A model generated the notes under the pieces. That model saw only the letters and a program-made list of their open reading frames with translations, made no database searches and was not told the DNA's origin. From Leuconostoc fallax KCTC 3537 (GTDB lineage Bacteria; Bacillota; Bacilli; Lactobacillales; Lactobacillaceae): a stretch of DNA of 64,000 bases. This document shows, piece by piece, positions 9,631-19,255 of the stretch (positions are counted from its first letter, which is position 1; each line of letters starts with the position of its first letter). Position numbers and translations under genes: made by a program. The stretch covers positions 21,457-85,456 of the forward strand of contig NZ_AEIZ01000023.1 in NCBI RefSeq assembly GCF_000165675.1. Reading direction: 5' to 3'.

Positions 9631-10493
9631 ACTATTTCCTTTTGTTTTATTCTTTGCAACAATTGACGCGTCATATAATCATATCCACGACTATTAGGAT
9701 GATAATGATCATCATCACTAATATAATCATTATGTACATCAGAGTGTGTATCACTTAATAATGTTTGCATGGAAATTGCTGATGTATTGGTCAATTCTTT
9801 TCGCAATTTTGATGTTGTATATTGTCCATATGTTAAATCAAAGATATCAACATAATATGCTTTTTTAACTTGTCGCGTGGATTGCTGATTAATATTATTA
9901 TACAACTTAACATCTTGATTTAAATCTGCCCGATTCGCAAAATAAACATAAACTGGATTATAATTACCAAAAATAAAGATTGGTGCATCGGCATTAAATG
10001 ATCGCACAGTAGTGAACAATTGTTGAAGATGGCGAGTATATGTTTTTGTCGATGAATTTACCGAAGCAGTTAATGCTTGTGGCGTCTTGACGGTTGCATT
10101 TTTCAATAATACTTGTTGTAAATCGTTACCACCGACAGTCAACACAATTATATTTGACTGACTAATTTTACGTTGAATATTCTTTTGTGCTAGCACTCGT
10201 GATCTAATTTGATCTGAACGATCTCCTGCTTTACCAAAATTAGTTGTCTTAACCGGTAAATGGTAATGAGATTTCAACTCCCTGGTAATTCTACCAGAAT
10301 AACCTTGCTCATGTTGTTGATCACCGACACCTTCAGTCAGTGAATCACCAATTGTAAGCAAGTTTATTTTTGTTATTTTATGTGGTGGTTCAGCTGGCTT
10401 AACATACTGCCATAAATAAAAGGTTCCAGTACCTACAATGCTAATCGCAATGAGGCTATAAATAATATACTTTAGATAATGTTTTAAACGCAT
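9612..10493 (-). CDS. SGNH/GDSL hydrolase (YpmR-like)
   Basis: 293-residue lipase or acylesterase-like protein. It has an N-terminal membrane anchor (about 8-28) and an extracellular SGNH domain. Block I is LTIGDSLTEGVG (catalytic Ser), the block III segment is VLTVGGNDL, and the C-terminal DDDHYHPNSRGYDY supplies the catalytic Asp and His. Substrate unknown; the YpmR family may act on the cell envelope. It is coupled to the ypmS and yozE genes downstream and separated from degV by a terminator. Confidence 0.88.
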   Translation of the reverse strand: MRLKHYLKYIIYSLIAISIVGTGTFYLWQYVKPAEPPHKITKINLLTIGDSLTEGVGDQQHEQGYSGRITRELKSHYHLPVKTTNFGKAGDRSDQIRSRVLAQKNIQRKISQSNIIVLTVGGNDLQQVLLKNATVKTPQALTASVNSSTKTYTRHLQQLFTTVRSFNADAPIFIFGNYNPVYVYFANRADLNQDVKLYNNINQQSTRQVKKAYYVDIFDLTYGQYTTSKLRKELTNTSAISMQTLLSDTHSDVHNDYISDDDHYHPNSRGYDYMTRQLLQRIKQKEIVWINQR

Positions 10494-10545
10494 CCTATAC
10501 TTACGCTCCTGTTACTATAGTCAGCAAAGCATTATTATACAATAA

Positions 10546-10569
10546 AAAACGACCAGAGGTGGTCGTTTT
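10546..10569 (-). terminator. Terminator of degV
   Basis: Perfect 10-base stem (AAAACGACCA) with a GAGG loop, 14 bases after the degV stop. A and T tracts lie on both sides. Confidence 0.85.
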
Positions 10570-10582
10570 AAGATAACTGAAT

Positions 10583-11434
10583 TCAACGTGCACGATAAAT
10601 AATGGCTAACGCACCAGCACCTGTATGTGTTGAAACAATAGGCGTTGTTACTTGCGTTACAATCGGTGTCTCAGGAAAAAGTGTTTGCAAGCGTGCCGCC
10701 ATCTTTTCAGCTACTTCTGGTATGCCGGCATGAGAGATACCAATACTCATAACTTCTGAATATGCTTTCATACCATCAATAACGCTGTCATGAAACTTGG
10801 CAATGGCTTTCATCCCTCTACCCTTTGCCAGTACTTCGACTGCACCTTCTTTGTCAACACCAGCGCCAACCTTAATATTCAGTAAATTACCAATCATACC
10901 TTGTGTTTTACTCAGGCGACCACCGGCTACCATATTATTCAATGACGTAAAGCTCAAGAAAATATGTGTTTGATTCCTGACTTCCAGTAACTTATCCAAA
11001 ATTTCAGTCATGGTTGCACCTTTTGCTACCATTTTAGCAGCTTCGATGACCATAAAAGCCTGTCCGCGGTCTGTTGATAATGTATCAAAGGTAGTAACTT
11101 TAGCGTTAGTCAGAGCGGCAGCTTGTTCGGCAGCATGAATGGTACCCGATAGACGTGATGATAAATGTAAACTCAAAATTTCATCATCCGGATACTGCTG
11201 TGCTATCTCATCATACACCGCCGTGAACTTACCAATTGCTGGTTGGGATGTTTGCGGCAAGCTTTGGCTAGTTGCCATTTTTTCCAAAAACTCGTTGGGT
11301 TGAATTGTTATACCATCTTCATAAACAGTACCATCTATTTGAACTGACAAAGGTACAATATAAATACCATATGTTTTTACTTCTTCCGCCGTTAACGCCA
11401 CAGAAGAATCAGTCACAATTTTAATGTTTGACAT
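10583..11434 (-). CDS. DegV family fatty-acid-binding protein
   Basis: 283-residue DegV/FakB-type protein that binds a fatty acid and presents it to the FakA kinase. Motifs: KIVTDSSVALT at the N-terminus, SSRLSGTIHAAEQAA (Ser-rich lipid-binding loop), AGGRLSKTQG, and STHTGAGALAIIY at the C-terminus. It is followed by a terminator and preceded by dfrA with 15 bases between them. Confidence 0.92.
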   Translation of the reverse strand: MSNIKIVTDSSVALTAEEVKTYGIYIVPLSVQIDGTVYEDGITIQPNEFLEKMATSQSLPQTSQPAIGKFTAVYDEIAQQYPDDEILSLHLSSRLSGTIHAAEQAAALTNAKVTTFDTLSTDRGQAFMVIEAAKMVAKGATMTEILDKLLEVRNQTHIFLSFTSLNNMVAGGRLSKTQGMIGNLLNIKVGAGVDKEGAVEVLAKGRGMKAIAKFHDSVIDGMKAYSEVMSIGISHAGIPEVAEKMAARLQTLFPETPIVTQVTTPIVSTHTGAGALAIIYRAR

Positions 11435-11449
11435 AGATACCCTCTAATT

Positions 11450-11947
11450 TCACTTCTTTAAATAATGTTCTACAATAAATGCATAATCATTATTGTCATT
11501 TTTTTCATAATTTTTTTGAGATTGTAGCGTGAAGTCATCACGATTAATATCATCGACAAACGTATCACCGTTAATCGTTGCCTGAACACGCGTGATGACT
11601 AATTCATCAGCAAAAGGCATAAATAGCTTAAAGATTTCAGCGCCACCAATAATGGCCATATCTTGATCACATTGTTTAAACAATTGAATGACCTCATCAA
11701 CACTATGTACCACCTTAACCGATTCATGTCCTGATTGCCATGTTTCCTGACGTGTCAAAACAACATTCGTGCGTTTAGGTAGTGGTCTGCCAATACTGTC
11801 CCATGTTGCACGTCCCATAACAGTCAGTGTATTAAGTGTTTCTGCTTTAAACAATTTAAGATCATCAGCTATATGCCAAGGAATTGTGCCATCTTTACCA
11901 ATAGCATGTTGTTGATCTTCAGCCCAAACCATTTTAATTTTGTTCAT
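11450..11947 (-). CDS. dfrA: Dihydrofolate reductase
   Basis: NADPH-dependent reduction of dihydrofolate to tetrahydrofolate. 165 residues. Family features are MVWAEDQQHAIGKDGTIPWHIADDLK (N-terminal substrate site), VMGRATWDSIGRPLP and AIIGGAEIFKLF. I start it at the ATG at 11947, eight bases after AAGGAG; a longer in-frame start would swallow that site. The reconstructed cca gene overlaps its first 14 bases, so dfrA is translated from the dapB-cca message. Most lactic acid bacteria pair dfrA with thyA, which is absent here. Confidence 0.95.
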   Translation of the reverse strand: MNKIKMVWAEDQQHAIGKDGTIPWHIADDLKLFKAETLNTLTVMGRATWDSIGRPLPKRTNVVLTRQETWQSGHESVKVVHSVDEVIQLFKQCDQDMAIIGGAEIFKLFMPFADELVITRVQATINGDTFVDDINRDDFTLQSQKNYEKNDNNDYAFIVEHYLKK

Positions 11948-13155
11948 CACGCCATCTCCTTGCATAGTTCATTAATACTTGTCGATCATTGATTAGTTCA
12001 CCAGTCACAACTTGTTCTGTTATTCTTCTTAACATTTGACCTAATTGTGGACCAGCCGGCACAATGTGATGTGCCATTAAGTCCTGACCATTAATCGTTA
12101 ATTCATTGGCATGCTTAATAGGTAAATCGGATAATATTTTTTAACCTCGCCTATTACAGCAGAACGAATCGGTAGCAAGGCTAAGACCTCTAACAATGTG
12201 TCTTGATAGTCAGCAACCTGGAATAGATCCCACGCCTTAATTATACCCGCTTGAATATGATATACAACAGGGACAATAGCTGTGGTTGTACGCATAATTG
12301 TACGGCTCAACTTCCATTCACGTAATAACGTGTTAACCTCATGACTATTCTCACCAGATTTCACTGCCAAATAGCTCCATATGCCCGCTATTGTGACAGG
12401 TTGGTTTTCAAGTAAATCATGACGTATATCCTGCCATATTGACAAGCGCCAATGGCGCATATTGCTAGGTAGATAGTTGAATAACTGATGCGTTATCCCA
12501 AGCTCTATAGCATGTGCTGCGTTTTTTCCCATCATGAGTTTTTCAAACTCAACCTGAATGCGTTCGACAGCAATCTTTTCCAAATTAGGCACCAACGTTG
12601 CCAAGGCATGACACGTTTGTTCTTCGATGGTAAAACCTAATTGTGCACTGAAACGTAATGCACGCATCATACGCAAGGCATCTTCACCAAAACGTTCTGT
12701 AGGATCACCAACTGCACGAATAATTCCGGCGTTAAGGTCATTTAGCCCATCAAAAAGATCAATCACTTCACCTTCTCTAGTCATTGCAAGCGCATTAATC
12801 GTAAAATCCCGGCGCTTTAAATCCTCTGATAAGCTTCTAACAAAGCGTACATGATCAGGTCGCCTAAAATCGGTATACCCTGATTCTGTTCTAAAAGTGG
12901 TGATTTCATAACCCTCACCATGATCTAATATCATGACTGTGCCATGCTGAATACCTGTATCTACGGTATGCGTAAAAATACGTTTTACTTCTTCTGGAAA
13001 GGCACTTGTTGCGATATCAACATCATGAATCGGCTGTCCTAACAACGTATCTCGAACAGATCCACCAACAAAATAAGCTTCAAAGTGCGCCTCATTCAGC
13101 TTTTTTAAAATCGGACTTGCAATCAAAAATTCCGATGGTATTTTTTAATTTTCAT
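11934..13155 (-). CDS. cca: CCA tRNA nucleotidyltransferase (two frame breaks)
   Basis: Adds or repairs the 3' CCA end of tRNAs. The central frame (12098-13126) has the nucleotidyltransferase motif FVGGSVRDTLLG with DVDIATSA and the RRDFTINAL motif. Two T6 runs (13141-13146 and 12137-12142) appear to have lost one base each. Restoring the first gives MKIKKIPSEFLIASPILKKL starting at an ATG at 13155, just after the dapB stop. Restoring the second adds ILSDLPIKHANELTINGQDL and a normal C-terminal domain ending at 11934. The full protein would be about 407 residues, normal length. Confidence 0.93.
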
Positions 13156-13159
13156 AGAT

Positions 13160-13948
13160 TTAGTCGAGTACATTTTCTAAGCCAACCATTAACCCGTTTA
13201 ATCGATCACGGTGGCGTATTGCTACAGCAACACCTGTCATAAATGATGAACGATCAAATGAATCTTGACGAATAGTCAGCGCTTCTCCCTTTCCACCGAA
13301 CAAAACTTGTTCATGGGCAACATAGCCCGGTAGTCGCACAGAGTGAACATGAATGTCTTCAACTTTACCACCTCTAGCACCTTCAATACTTTCAGTGGCA
13401 TTTGTGTTTATTGTGGGTAATGATTGTCGTGCTTCTGCTATTAACTTGGCAGTATTAATTGCGGTACCAGATGGTGCATCTAATTTACCTGGATGATGCA
13501 TCTCAATCACTTCGACGTCTGGAAAATACTTTGCTGCTTGTTTCGCAAACTGCATTAGCAATACAGCAGATAGACCAAAGTTTGGTGCAATGAGACCGGC
13601 CATATGGTTTTGCTGTGCCACATGTTGTAGTGACTCTAACTGCGCATCATCTAATCCCGTAGTACCGACAATGGGGATGATATTTTGAGATAATGCGTAA
13701 TGGACGTTATCAAATACCGCACTTGGCACACTAAAATCCAGCCATACATCACTCGTGACATCTATTGATGATAAAGAATGATAGATGGGCACATCTAGGT
13801 TATCTGTATAATCCAATGCTCCAGTTCGATCGAATGTTGTATGTGGATCATAAACACCAATCAAGTCAAAATCATCGTTATCTGCTATAAGGCGCATCAC
13901 ATTTGTGCCCATATTACCTCTGAAACCAGCTAGTATTATCGTTGCCAT
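13160..13948 (-). CDS. dapB: 4-hydroxy-tetrahydrodipicolinate reductase DapB
   Basis: Second committed step of the diaminopimelate/lysine branch, supplying cell-wall precursors. 262 residues. The N-terminal nucleotide motif is [14 protein letters not shown], and the substrate motif [15 protein letters not shown] is complete near residue 154. It is followed after four bases by cca, a pairing also seen in other lactobacilli. No other dap gene is in the window. Confidence 0.95.
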   Translation of the reverse strand: MATIILAGFRGNMGTNVMRLIADNDDFDLIGVYDPHTTFDRTGALDYTDNLDVPIYHSLSSIDVTSDVWLDFSVPSAVFDNVHYALSQNIIPIVGTTGLDDAQLESLQHVAQQNHMAGLIAPNFGLSAVLLMQFAKQAAKYFPDVEVIEMHHPGKLDAPSGTAINTAKLIAEARQSLPTINTNATESIEGARGGKVEDIHVHSVRLPGYVAHEQVLFGGKGEALTIRQDSFDRSSFMTGVAVAIRHRDRLNGLMVGLENVLD

Positions 13949-14026
13949 CTTACATCAATACCTCAATTCATTATCGTTAATTCTATTCTACCAAAAACTT
14001 ATTCGTTCAAGGCAAATATACTCATC

Positions 14027-15331
14027 TTACATACTATCATTTTCATAATCAGCCAAACGCAACTGCATCTCGATATCATCTGGTACAAGTTTTAAGTACT
14101 GCTGTAATGATTGAATTTCAATATCGCGTTGGCCATTCTCTCGATACCATGCCATAGCATCCAATAAAAAGTCAGTATTATTTTGCAAAAGTGGCCATGC
14201 TAAATCATAATTTTCACTTGCTTTTTCATATTCATCTGTCATTTCGTATGCTTTAGCGAGCACCCAATAAAAACTATTATCAATCACATCATTTTCTTGC
14301 TGATCTAAAATAAGTGTGATGACTTCAGCTGCACGGTCTTGAAGCAAAAGTACCTGTGCTAATGATGTGATGGCCATTGTATCCGCTTCATCTAGTGCAA
14401 TAGCTTTGACAAGATAGGTTTCAGCAGATTCTAACTCATTTAACTTCTGCGCTGTTATACCAGCTAAACGATAAAGCTGTGAATTGGTTTCATCTTGAGA
14501 AAGGCCTTCTTGATAGATTCGATAAGCTTCATCGATTTTATTTAGTTTTTCATAAGCTTTTCCAAGTAACGGATACACAGATGTATATTTGGGATCTACG
14601 TCAATAATGTCATTAAATAAATCAATTGCATCTTGCCATTGCGTATTTTGATAATAAACAACCGCTAATTGAAACTGTGTTGTCAGTGTAATATTTTCAG
14701 GTTTAATTTGTTCCAGGTATCCAATGGCATTATCATAATTACCGATTTGTGCGTACGCGACACCGAGTCTTGCTACAATATCAATCTTGCTAACTTCTAA
14801 TGTCCCTTGCATAATCAAACGACGATAAATAGGAATGGCTTGATGATAACTCTGAATATCAAAATAGAATTCCGCTAATGCTAACTGAATAATATCGTGA
14901 TCCGGCATTAACTGCTGTGCTCGACGTAGACTACTTTCAGCAGCTTCATTTAGGCCCTCTGATTGGTACAAATCAGCTTTAACCAATAGGGATGACACAT
15001 AGGCGTCAGATTCAGGATTAACTTGTGATAGTAACTCTAAAGCATGATCAATTTCTCCGTCATCAATTGCAATATCAGCTAACGCTGTACGGATACTATC
15101 TTCTTGTGGATATCGCGTTAACAAAAGCTCGTAGGCTTCTTTAGCGTAATGTGTAAATCCCATGCCATATAATTCTTCAGCTAAATTATAGATGAGTTCG
15201 TCACTATCATTCTGCAATGATTTTTTAAAATAGTTCTGAGCGCTAACTAAATCACCGCTTTCAATTGCATTTAACATACTATTCGCATCATTGATTGCTG
15301 TCATATATTCCTCCAGATATCTATTTTCCAA
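14027..15331 (-). CDS. Tetratricopeptide repeat protein (YpiA-like)
   Basis: 434 residues made of repeated helix pairs of about 34 residues. TPR-consensus segments such as ALADIAIDDGEIDHALELL, VAYAQIGNYDNAIGYLEQI and GKAYEKLNKIDEAYRIYQEG run through nearly the whole length. It is acidic and has no signal peptide, so it is likely a cytoplasmic scaffold. A TPR gene of the YpiA/YrrB type commonly sits near dapB and cca in Firmicutes. Partner unknown. It marks the last housekeeping gene before the accessory island. Confidence 0.85.
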   Translation of the reverse strand: MENRYLEEYMTAINDANSMLNAIESGDLVSAQNYFKKSLQNDSDELIYNLAEELYGMGFTHYAKEAYELLLTRYPQEDSIRTALADIAIDDGEIDHALELLSQVNPESDAYVSSLLVKADLYQSEGLNEAAESSLRRAQQLMPDHDIIQLALAEFYFDIQSYHQAIPIYRRLIMQGTLEVSKIDIVARLGVAYAQIGNYDNAIGYLEQIKPENITLTTQFQLAVVYYQNTQWQDAIDLFNDIIDVDPKYTSVYPLLGKAYEKLNKIDEAYRIYQEGLSQDETNSQLYRLAGITAQKLNELESAETYLVKAIALDEADTMAITSLAQVLLLQDRAAEVITLILDQQENDVIDNSFYWVLAKAYEMTDEYEKASENYDLAWPLLQNNTDFLLDAMAWYRENGQRDIEIQSLQQYLKLVPDDIEMQLRLADYENDSM

Positions 15332-15333
15332 AT

Positions 15334-15367
15334 AAAAAGAACCAGAAATATTCTGGCCCCTTTATTT
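15334..15367 (-). terminator. Possible terminator upstream of the TPR gene
   Basis: Stem CCAGAA/TTCTGG around ATA with A and T rich flanks (TTCTTTTTATTT on the minus strand). It may have served a minus-strand gene now replaced by the island. Confidence 0.4.
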
Positions 15368-15817
15368 AGAAAAACATCTCATAATAGCGTATTCACTACT
15401 ATTTTTAACGAGATTCTTTATTTAACGGCATATTCTTGAAGCCATCAAAACATTTCTATACAAGCGTTTTTGATGATTAAAGCATCTATAAAATCTTATA
15501 ATTATTAATGCTTTTTTCAAAAAATTCTCCGGTATTCCTGTTGAGATTACTTAGATATTAATGCTGTTTTTAGACCTTTACCAGTTTCCCAAATTATGCT
15601 ATGAAATGCAAATAAATTATGAAAATTAAAATGACTGAATTTTGGACAATGCCATATCTCTCAAAGGTGCATGTAGTTATTTGAATTGTGTCACTCTGAT
15701 AGCAGTCATGATATATAATTCATAATCTAGCTTTCAATTCCACACTATTATAGAATGAAGGCACCAGTTGATTGAATTGTTCAAATACCTTTTGAATTAA
15801 TATATGGAGGATGTTAC
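15368..15817. other. Long non-coding left border of the accessory island
   Basis: About 450 AT-rich bases with no frame that I can assign. I see no tRNA, no clear direct repeat and no recognisable gene remnant. The last 30 bases hold the GGAGG site of the next gene. Confidence 0.5.
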
Positions 15818-17168
15818 ATGATGGAAGACAATATTACTAATTATACTTTTGATGACAGCCTTGAAATTCAAGGACTTTTTGGAAACACTCCCAACATTCA
15901 GCAACTAGATGATGATAAAATATCTGGCACACTATTAATTAAAAATGGCGTCGGAGAATTAAATATTTTAGGTAAAATTGAAAAAGTGGATTATACTCTT
16001 CCTACTTCAGGAGTGATTATAAATAACGAAAATCTTTTAAGATACTCAAACGAAGGATATATATATGGTTTTCTAGAAAATGGTAATATTATTCGTTTAG
16101 ATAAATTTTATATGAAAGACTATAAAACTTCGTTTCCTGGATTAGAGAGAGCCTCCTATGATGTTGAAAAATAAGATCGATAATTGGAAAAACTGATAAC
16201 TTTGATTTCCCATCTAACTATGCCTATATATCAATAAATTCTCTGGTCTATTGGGGGTTTACTAATCAATTTTTCCCACCCCACAACCTAAGTACAGTTG
16301 GCCCGAATGTCCCAGTAGGAAGCTTTGATTACAAAAATTTATATTTTTCACTGGAAATATGCCCTAGTCGATTTCATAAAACAAATGCTCGTAATCAAAA
16401 TGTTATTACAACATACAATAGTTTAACTTTCAAAATAATTTTTCCTACAACCTGTTCTGATGAGCAATTAGAAGCAATAAGTGAGGAGATAAACAAATTC
16501 ATTATTATCTTAACTCACCATGCCTCTTACATTTCCAAAATACAAAAAGATTTAAAATCTGAAAAACTTAACATAAGCTCATCGGTAATCAGTCATCATG
16601 GAGATAAATCTGACATAGCGGATTACTCTTCCATTCGAGAGCCATTATCTTACCAGAATATTCAAAGCGGTTTTGACTTTCAAAAGTATTTAACTAATTA
16701 TTTATCAAAGTCGTTTGAACTCAACGTTATGATTAATAGTTTCCTCATGAATATTAATGGAAATCTAGTTGTGGAAAATTCTCTTCTATCTTATAGTAAC
16801 GCTATAGATATATATTATAGAAATGCTACATATACTACCAATAATAAACTAATAAAAAATTTCAAAGATAAACTTTCTCGTTTTATAGATGAGATACCTC
16901 CAAAAATTCGATCTCTATTTTTTCATCCACCGATAAAAAAGATTTTTTCGTAAAGGCCACTAAGACAACCCGAGATTTTTTGGTGCATGGCATACACTCA
17001 GAATCTAACTTTGTTTTAAATGATGTACGCTTAACTCTATTAGTAATTAATTTAGATTGGCTAGTTTATATAACTATACTAACTAAACTTGGTATAGATG
17101 AAGCTACTATTTTGAATGTATTGAAGAACTATCACATACCCGTTTCCGAAAATGATATTCTCTCTTAA
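15818..17168 (+). CDS. ApeA-like HEPN anti-phage protein (two frame breaks)
   Basis: Adding one A at 16167-16171 and one base in the A6/T6 pair at 16935-16948 joins three open stretches into one protein of about 450 residues behind a GGAGG site. The N-terminal part (FDDSLEIQGLFG, KISGTLLIKNGVGELNILG) resembles the ApeA N-terminal domain. The C-terminal part has TTRDFLVHG, an R-x4-H motif typical of HEPN ribonucleases, followed by helices ending KLGIDEATILNVLK. ApeA proteins cause abortive infection by phage. The assignment is by motif and layout only. The frame breaks are in short A/T runs, like those in essential genes nearby, so the gene may well be intact in the cell. Confidence 0.65.
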
Positions 17169-17223
17169 AAAATAGAAACTAAAAGCACCCCGCAATTAAG
17201 CGAGGCGTTTTTAGTTTCTATTT
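17167..17223 (+). terminator. Terminator after the ApeA-like gene
   Basis: A 15-base outer stem (AAATAGAAACTAAAA and its complement) with a GC-rich interrupted inner stem. It starts right after the stop codon. The stop of the terminase fragment on the other strand lies inside it. Confidence 0.75.
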
Positions 17224-17322
17224 AACTTCTTTTAATCCTGCAACTTGATAGGCTTTAGTCGCATTCCCAAGTTTCACGTACTCTTCACAAAAGCGTTTCT
17301 GTTTTGTTGTTAATTTGTCCAA
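17218..17322 (-). pseudogene. Phage terminase small subunit, N-terminal fragment
   Basis: A 34-residue frame from a TTG: LTTKQKRFCEEYVKLGNATK then AYQVAGLKEVK and a stop. This is the start of the helix-turn-helix region of phage terminase small subunits (LTxKQxxFxxEYxxxxNATxAYxxAG). The stop falls in a terminator hairpin, so the rest of the gene is gone. It is evidence of past prophage DNA in the island. An alternative is a small free-standing HTH protein, which I think less likely. Confidence 0.55.
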
Positions 17323-17377
17323 TCTGATCTTCTCTCTACATTTTTTTGATAGTAGATGTTTATTTTTGTCACAAAAT

Positions 17378-17412
17378 AAAAAACGTTTATCCAAAATAAT
17401 TTATGATAAACG
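17378..17412 (-). terminator. Terminator after the 38-residue membrane peptide gene
   Basis: Stem CGTTTATC/GATAAACG with a T6 tract followed by ATTTTG on the minus strand, about 70 bases past the stop at 17485. Confidence 0.6.
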
Positions 17413-17484
17413 CTTATTCTCTCGTGATTTATACCAAATGAAATATTTTTCCAACCTCTTAATGGTATGCAAAATAAAACGTGT

Positions 17485-17601
17485 TCACGCTTTTATAGCA
17501 ATGATGATACCTTTAACGACAAGCACACATAGCACAGCTAAAGCCAAAAACACAACTAATCCAGACATAAATATCACACCACTCCAAATTGCATTAATCA
17601 T
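17485..17601 (-). CDS. Small membrane peptide, 38 residues
   Basis: An ATG frame starting MINAIWSGVIFMSGLVVFLA and ending KGIIIAIKA, almost entirely one hydrophobic helix with a short basic end. A GGAAGTGAGAAG stretch precedes it and a terminator follows. Similar small hydrophobic genes occur in phage and plasmid regions. The function is unknown, and it could be a chance frame. Confidence 0.45.
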   Translation of the reverse strand: MINAIWSGVIFMSGLVVFLALAVLCVLVVKGIIIAIKA

Positions 17602-17637
17602 TTTACTTACTTCTCACTTCCTTATTTCTGTGCAAAA

Positions 17638-17656
17638 TAAAAAGCGCTTATGCGCT
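17638..17656 (-). terminator. Terminator after the unknown membrane protein gene
   Basis: Stem AGCGC/GCGCT with an ATAA loop, followed on the minus strand by TTTTATTTTG. Confidence 0.6.
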
Positions 17657-17745
17657 AATCTTTAAACACTTTATAATAAATTATTTATGAATATCACATC
17701 ACTAAGTACAATCATTTAATTTAATATATTCGATTTACTACCTTC

Positions 17746-18453
17746 TTAAAGTTTATTCTTTATATTCATAACCAATTTGATAATATTTTCTGAAGTATTT
17801 TCAACTTCTTCATAAGCTTCATGATAGTTATCATAAAGCTTTTGTTCGGATGAAGATAAATATGCACGTTCGACATTCTTTTCATGACGCTCATAGTTAA
17901 GATCTTCCAATATTTTTTGATTTATAAATCTTTGTTGTTGGGAATAATAATATACTAGATGATTTTTTAATTTCTCTGTTTCCTCTTTAAGATTATCAAT
18001 GTATCTGTCTAAATTAGAATCTCTATTTTCCAATTCCATGTAACGAATCTCTTTAAGCATTAAATCAGCATAAAACCAATTATTCATTTTAGCTATTTGT
18101 TGGTCGAACCCACTATAAATATCTGCATAATAATCATCTTGATCCAACTGATCAGGTAAATTTGTTTTAACAAATAATCCATTATCGTTGTTTATATTAA
18201 GCTCAATGTTATAAAGTGGTTCGATAAAATCTTTTAAATACTGAGACCAACTTTCCAAACGTTTTTCTTTCTTAAAACTACTGTCAGCTTGCCAAAGAGC
18301 TATCATAGTAGCACCTATCACACCAATAATACTACCACTTATATTAGACCAAAATCCCAACCAGTCTCCACCATAATTTGATGTTGGAAACCAGTTATAA
18401 TATTGCTCTGTAATCAATATAACCATCACAATAAGCACAACTATAGTTACCAA
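17746..18453 (-). CDS. Unknown membrane protein with coiled-coil-like tail
   Basis: 235 residues. Two membrane segments are visible (about 1-15 and 33-52, the latter GFWSNISGSIIGVIGATM), followed by a charged helical cytoplasmic region rich in Glu, Lys and Tyr up to the end. The start is uncertain: the TTG at 18453 has no ribosome site, and upstream codons (MRKNAEKFLKYLL if two bases were missing) would give a better start behind GGAG. I do not recognise the family. Its place between a HEPN defence gene and a toxin-antitoxin pair suggests a defence or phage-exclusion role, which is inference. Confidence 0.6.
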   Translation of the reverse strand: MVTIVVLIVMVILITEQYYNWFPTSNYGGDWLGFWSNISGSIIGVIGATMIALWQADSSFKKEKRLESWSQYLKDFIEPLYNIELNINNDNGLFVKTNLPDQLDQDDYYADIYSGFDQQIAKMNNWFYADLMLKEIRYMELENRDSNLDRYIDNLKEETEKLKNHLVYYYSQQQRFINQKILEDLNYERHEKNVERAYLSSSEQKLYDNYHEAYEEVENTSENIIKLVMNIKNKL

Positions 18454-18824
18454 TAAATATTTTAAAAATTTCTCTGCATTTTCTCATCTCCAATAGCATG
18501 AAGTCTACTACTGGGAAACGTTAAACAACAAAATTATTATGCCAAATTAAGAAACTAACCGTGCAAACAATCCAATAAAAACCACAATAATATAGGAGCC
18601 CTCTCATTTATTTAGTTATATAGTTTCCATATTCATCACTCATAATCAGTTATCCTCTGAATAATGATACGCAAATAAAAAGAGCCACACATATTTTTGT
18701 ATGACTCTTTTCGATATTACAATATTACCACCATTCTTTAGGTAAAAAGTACCAAAATAGTACCACCATATTGAGGGGTCGAGTTATCCACAAATAAGAA
18801 AAATATTCTACATTCTTAATTGCA
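18454..18824. other. Intergenic AT-rich stretch in the island
   Basis: About 370 bases without a supportable gene. It holds a terminator-like hairpin (18677-18711) and a short direct repeat of GTACCA at about 18750. No remnant was recognised. Confidence 0.5.
18677..18711. terminator. Hairpin terminator downstream of hicB
   Basis: Arms AAAAGAG.CA and TG.CTCTTTT around about 12 bases, with A and T tracts on both sides. It lies about 115 bases after the hicB stop. Confidence 0.55.
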
Positions 18825-19217
18825 TTAGCTTAATTGCAACTTGTGCTTGATGCTATCAGATAATACTTGTGAAAAATTCAAACCAGCCTCTCGACCAGCT
18901 CTATCAACATATGCCGGAACTGTTAGGGTCTTCTTGACTAATTTATTATCTTCTTTTTCGCGCACAATAGACGTATTTACTTGGACGGCTAACAACGCTT
19001 CTCCTTTGTTAACTTGTATATCCAAGGCATCTGTTGCCTTTGGTAATTTTATATTTTCGTCTTCAGCAACCAACAAGTAACCTTCTAAAGCATCCTTCGC
19101 CATATCTGAAGCTTCAACAACATCCGCTCCAAATGTATTGACACTTGGTAGATCATGAAATTTAACACCGATAGCATCGTCGTCGTGATACAAAGTAGCA
19201 TAATAAACGTATTTCAT
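18825..19217 (-). CDS. hicB: HicB family antitoxin
   Basis: 130-residue antitoxin. The N-terminal HicB fold (YVYYATLYHDDDAIGVKFHD, then ALEGYLLVAEDE) is followed by a C-terminal ribbon-helix-helix-like segment (PAYVDRAGREAGLNFSQVL) that would bind the promoter and repress the operon. The start is the ATG at 19217, eight bases after AAGGG; a GTG at 19226 is in frame but less well placed. It lies 38 bases after hicA, the usual toxin-first order. Confidence 0.85.
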   Translation of the reverse strand: MKYVYYATLYHDDDAIGVKFHDLPSVNTFGADVVEASDMAKDALEGYLLVAEDENIKLPKATDALDIQVNKGEALLAVQVNTSIVREKEDNKLVKKTLTVPAYVDRAGREAGLNFSQVLSDSIKHKLQLS

Positions 19218-19255
19218 ATTTATCACCCTTCAATCTTGAGTACAACAAAACCAGG

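Noticed and set aside
12098..13126. Treating cca, glyA, dnaE and similar genes as true pseudogenes
   Set aside because: Many are essential and all are repaired by changing A/T run lengths, so decay is not credible.
15368..15817. Possible transposase remnant in the left border
   Set aside because: A short frame ending NMPLNKESR was seen but is interrupted within a few codons and matches nothing I recognise.
17315..17665. Plus-strand 116-codon frame in the island
   Set aside because: It runs over two terminators and antisense to the small membrane peptide, has no ribosome site and no family resemblance.
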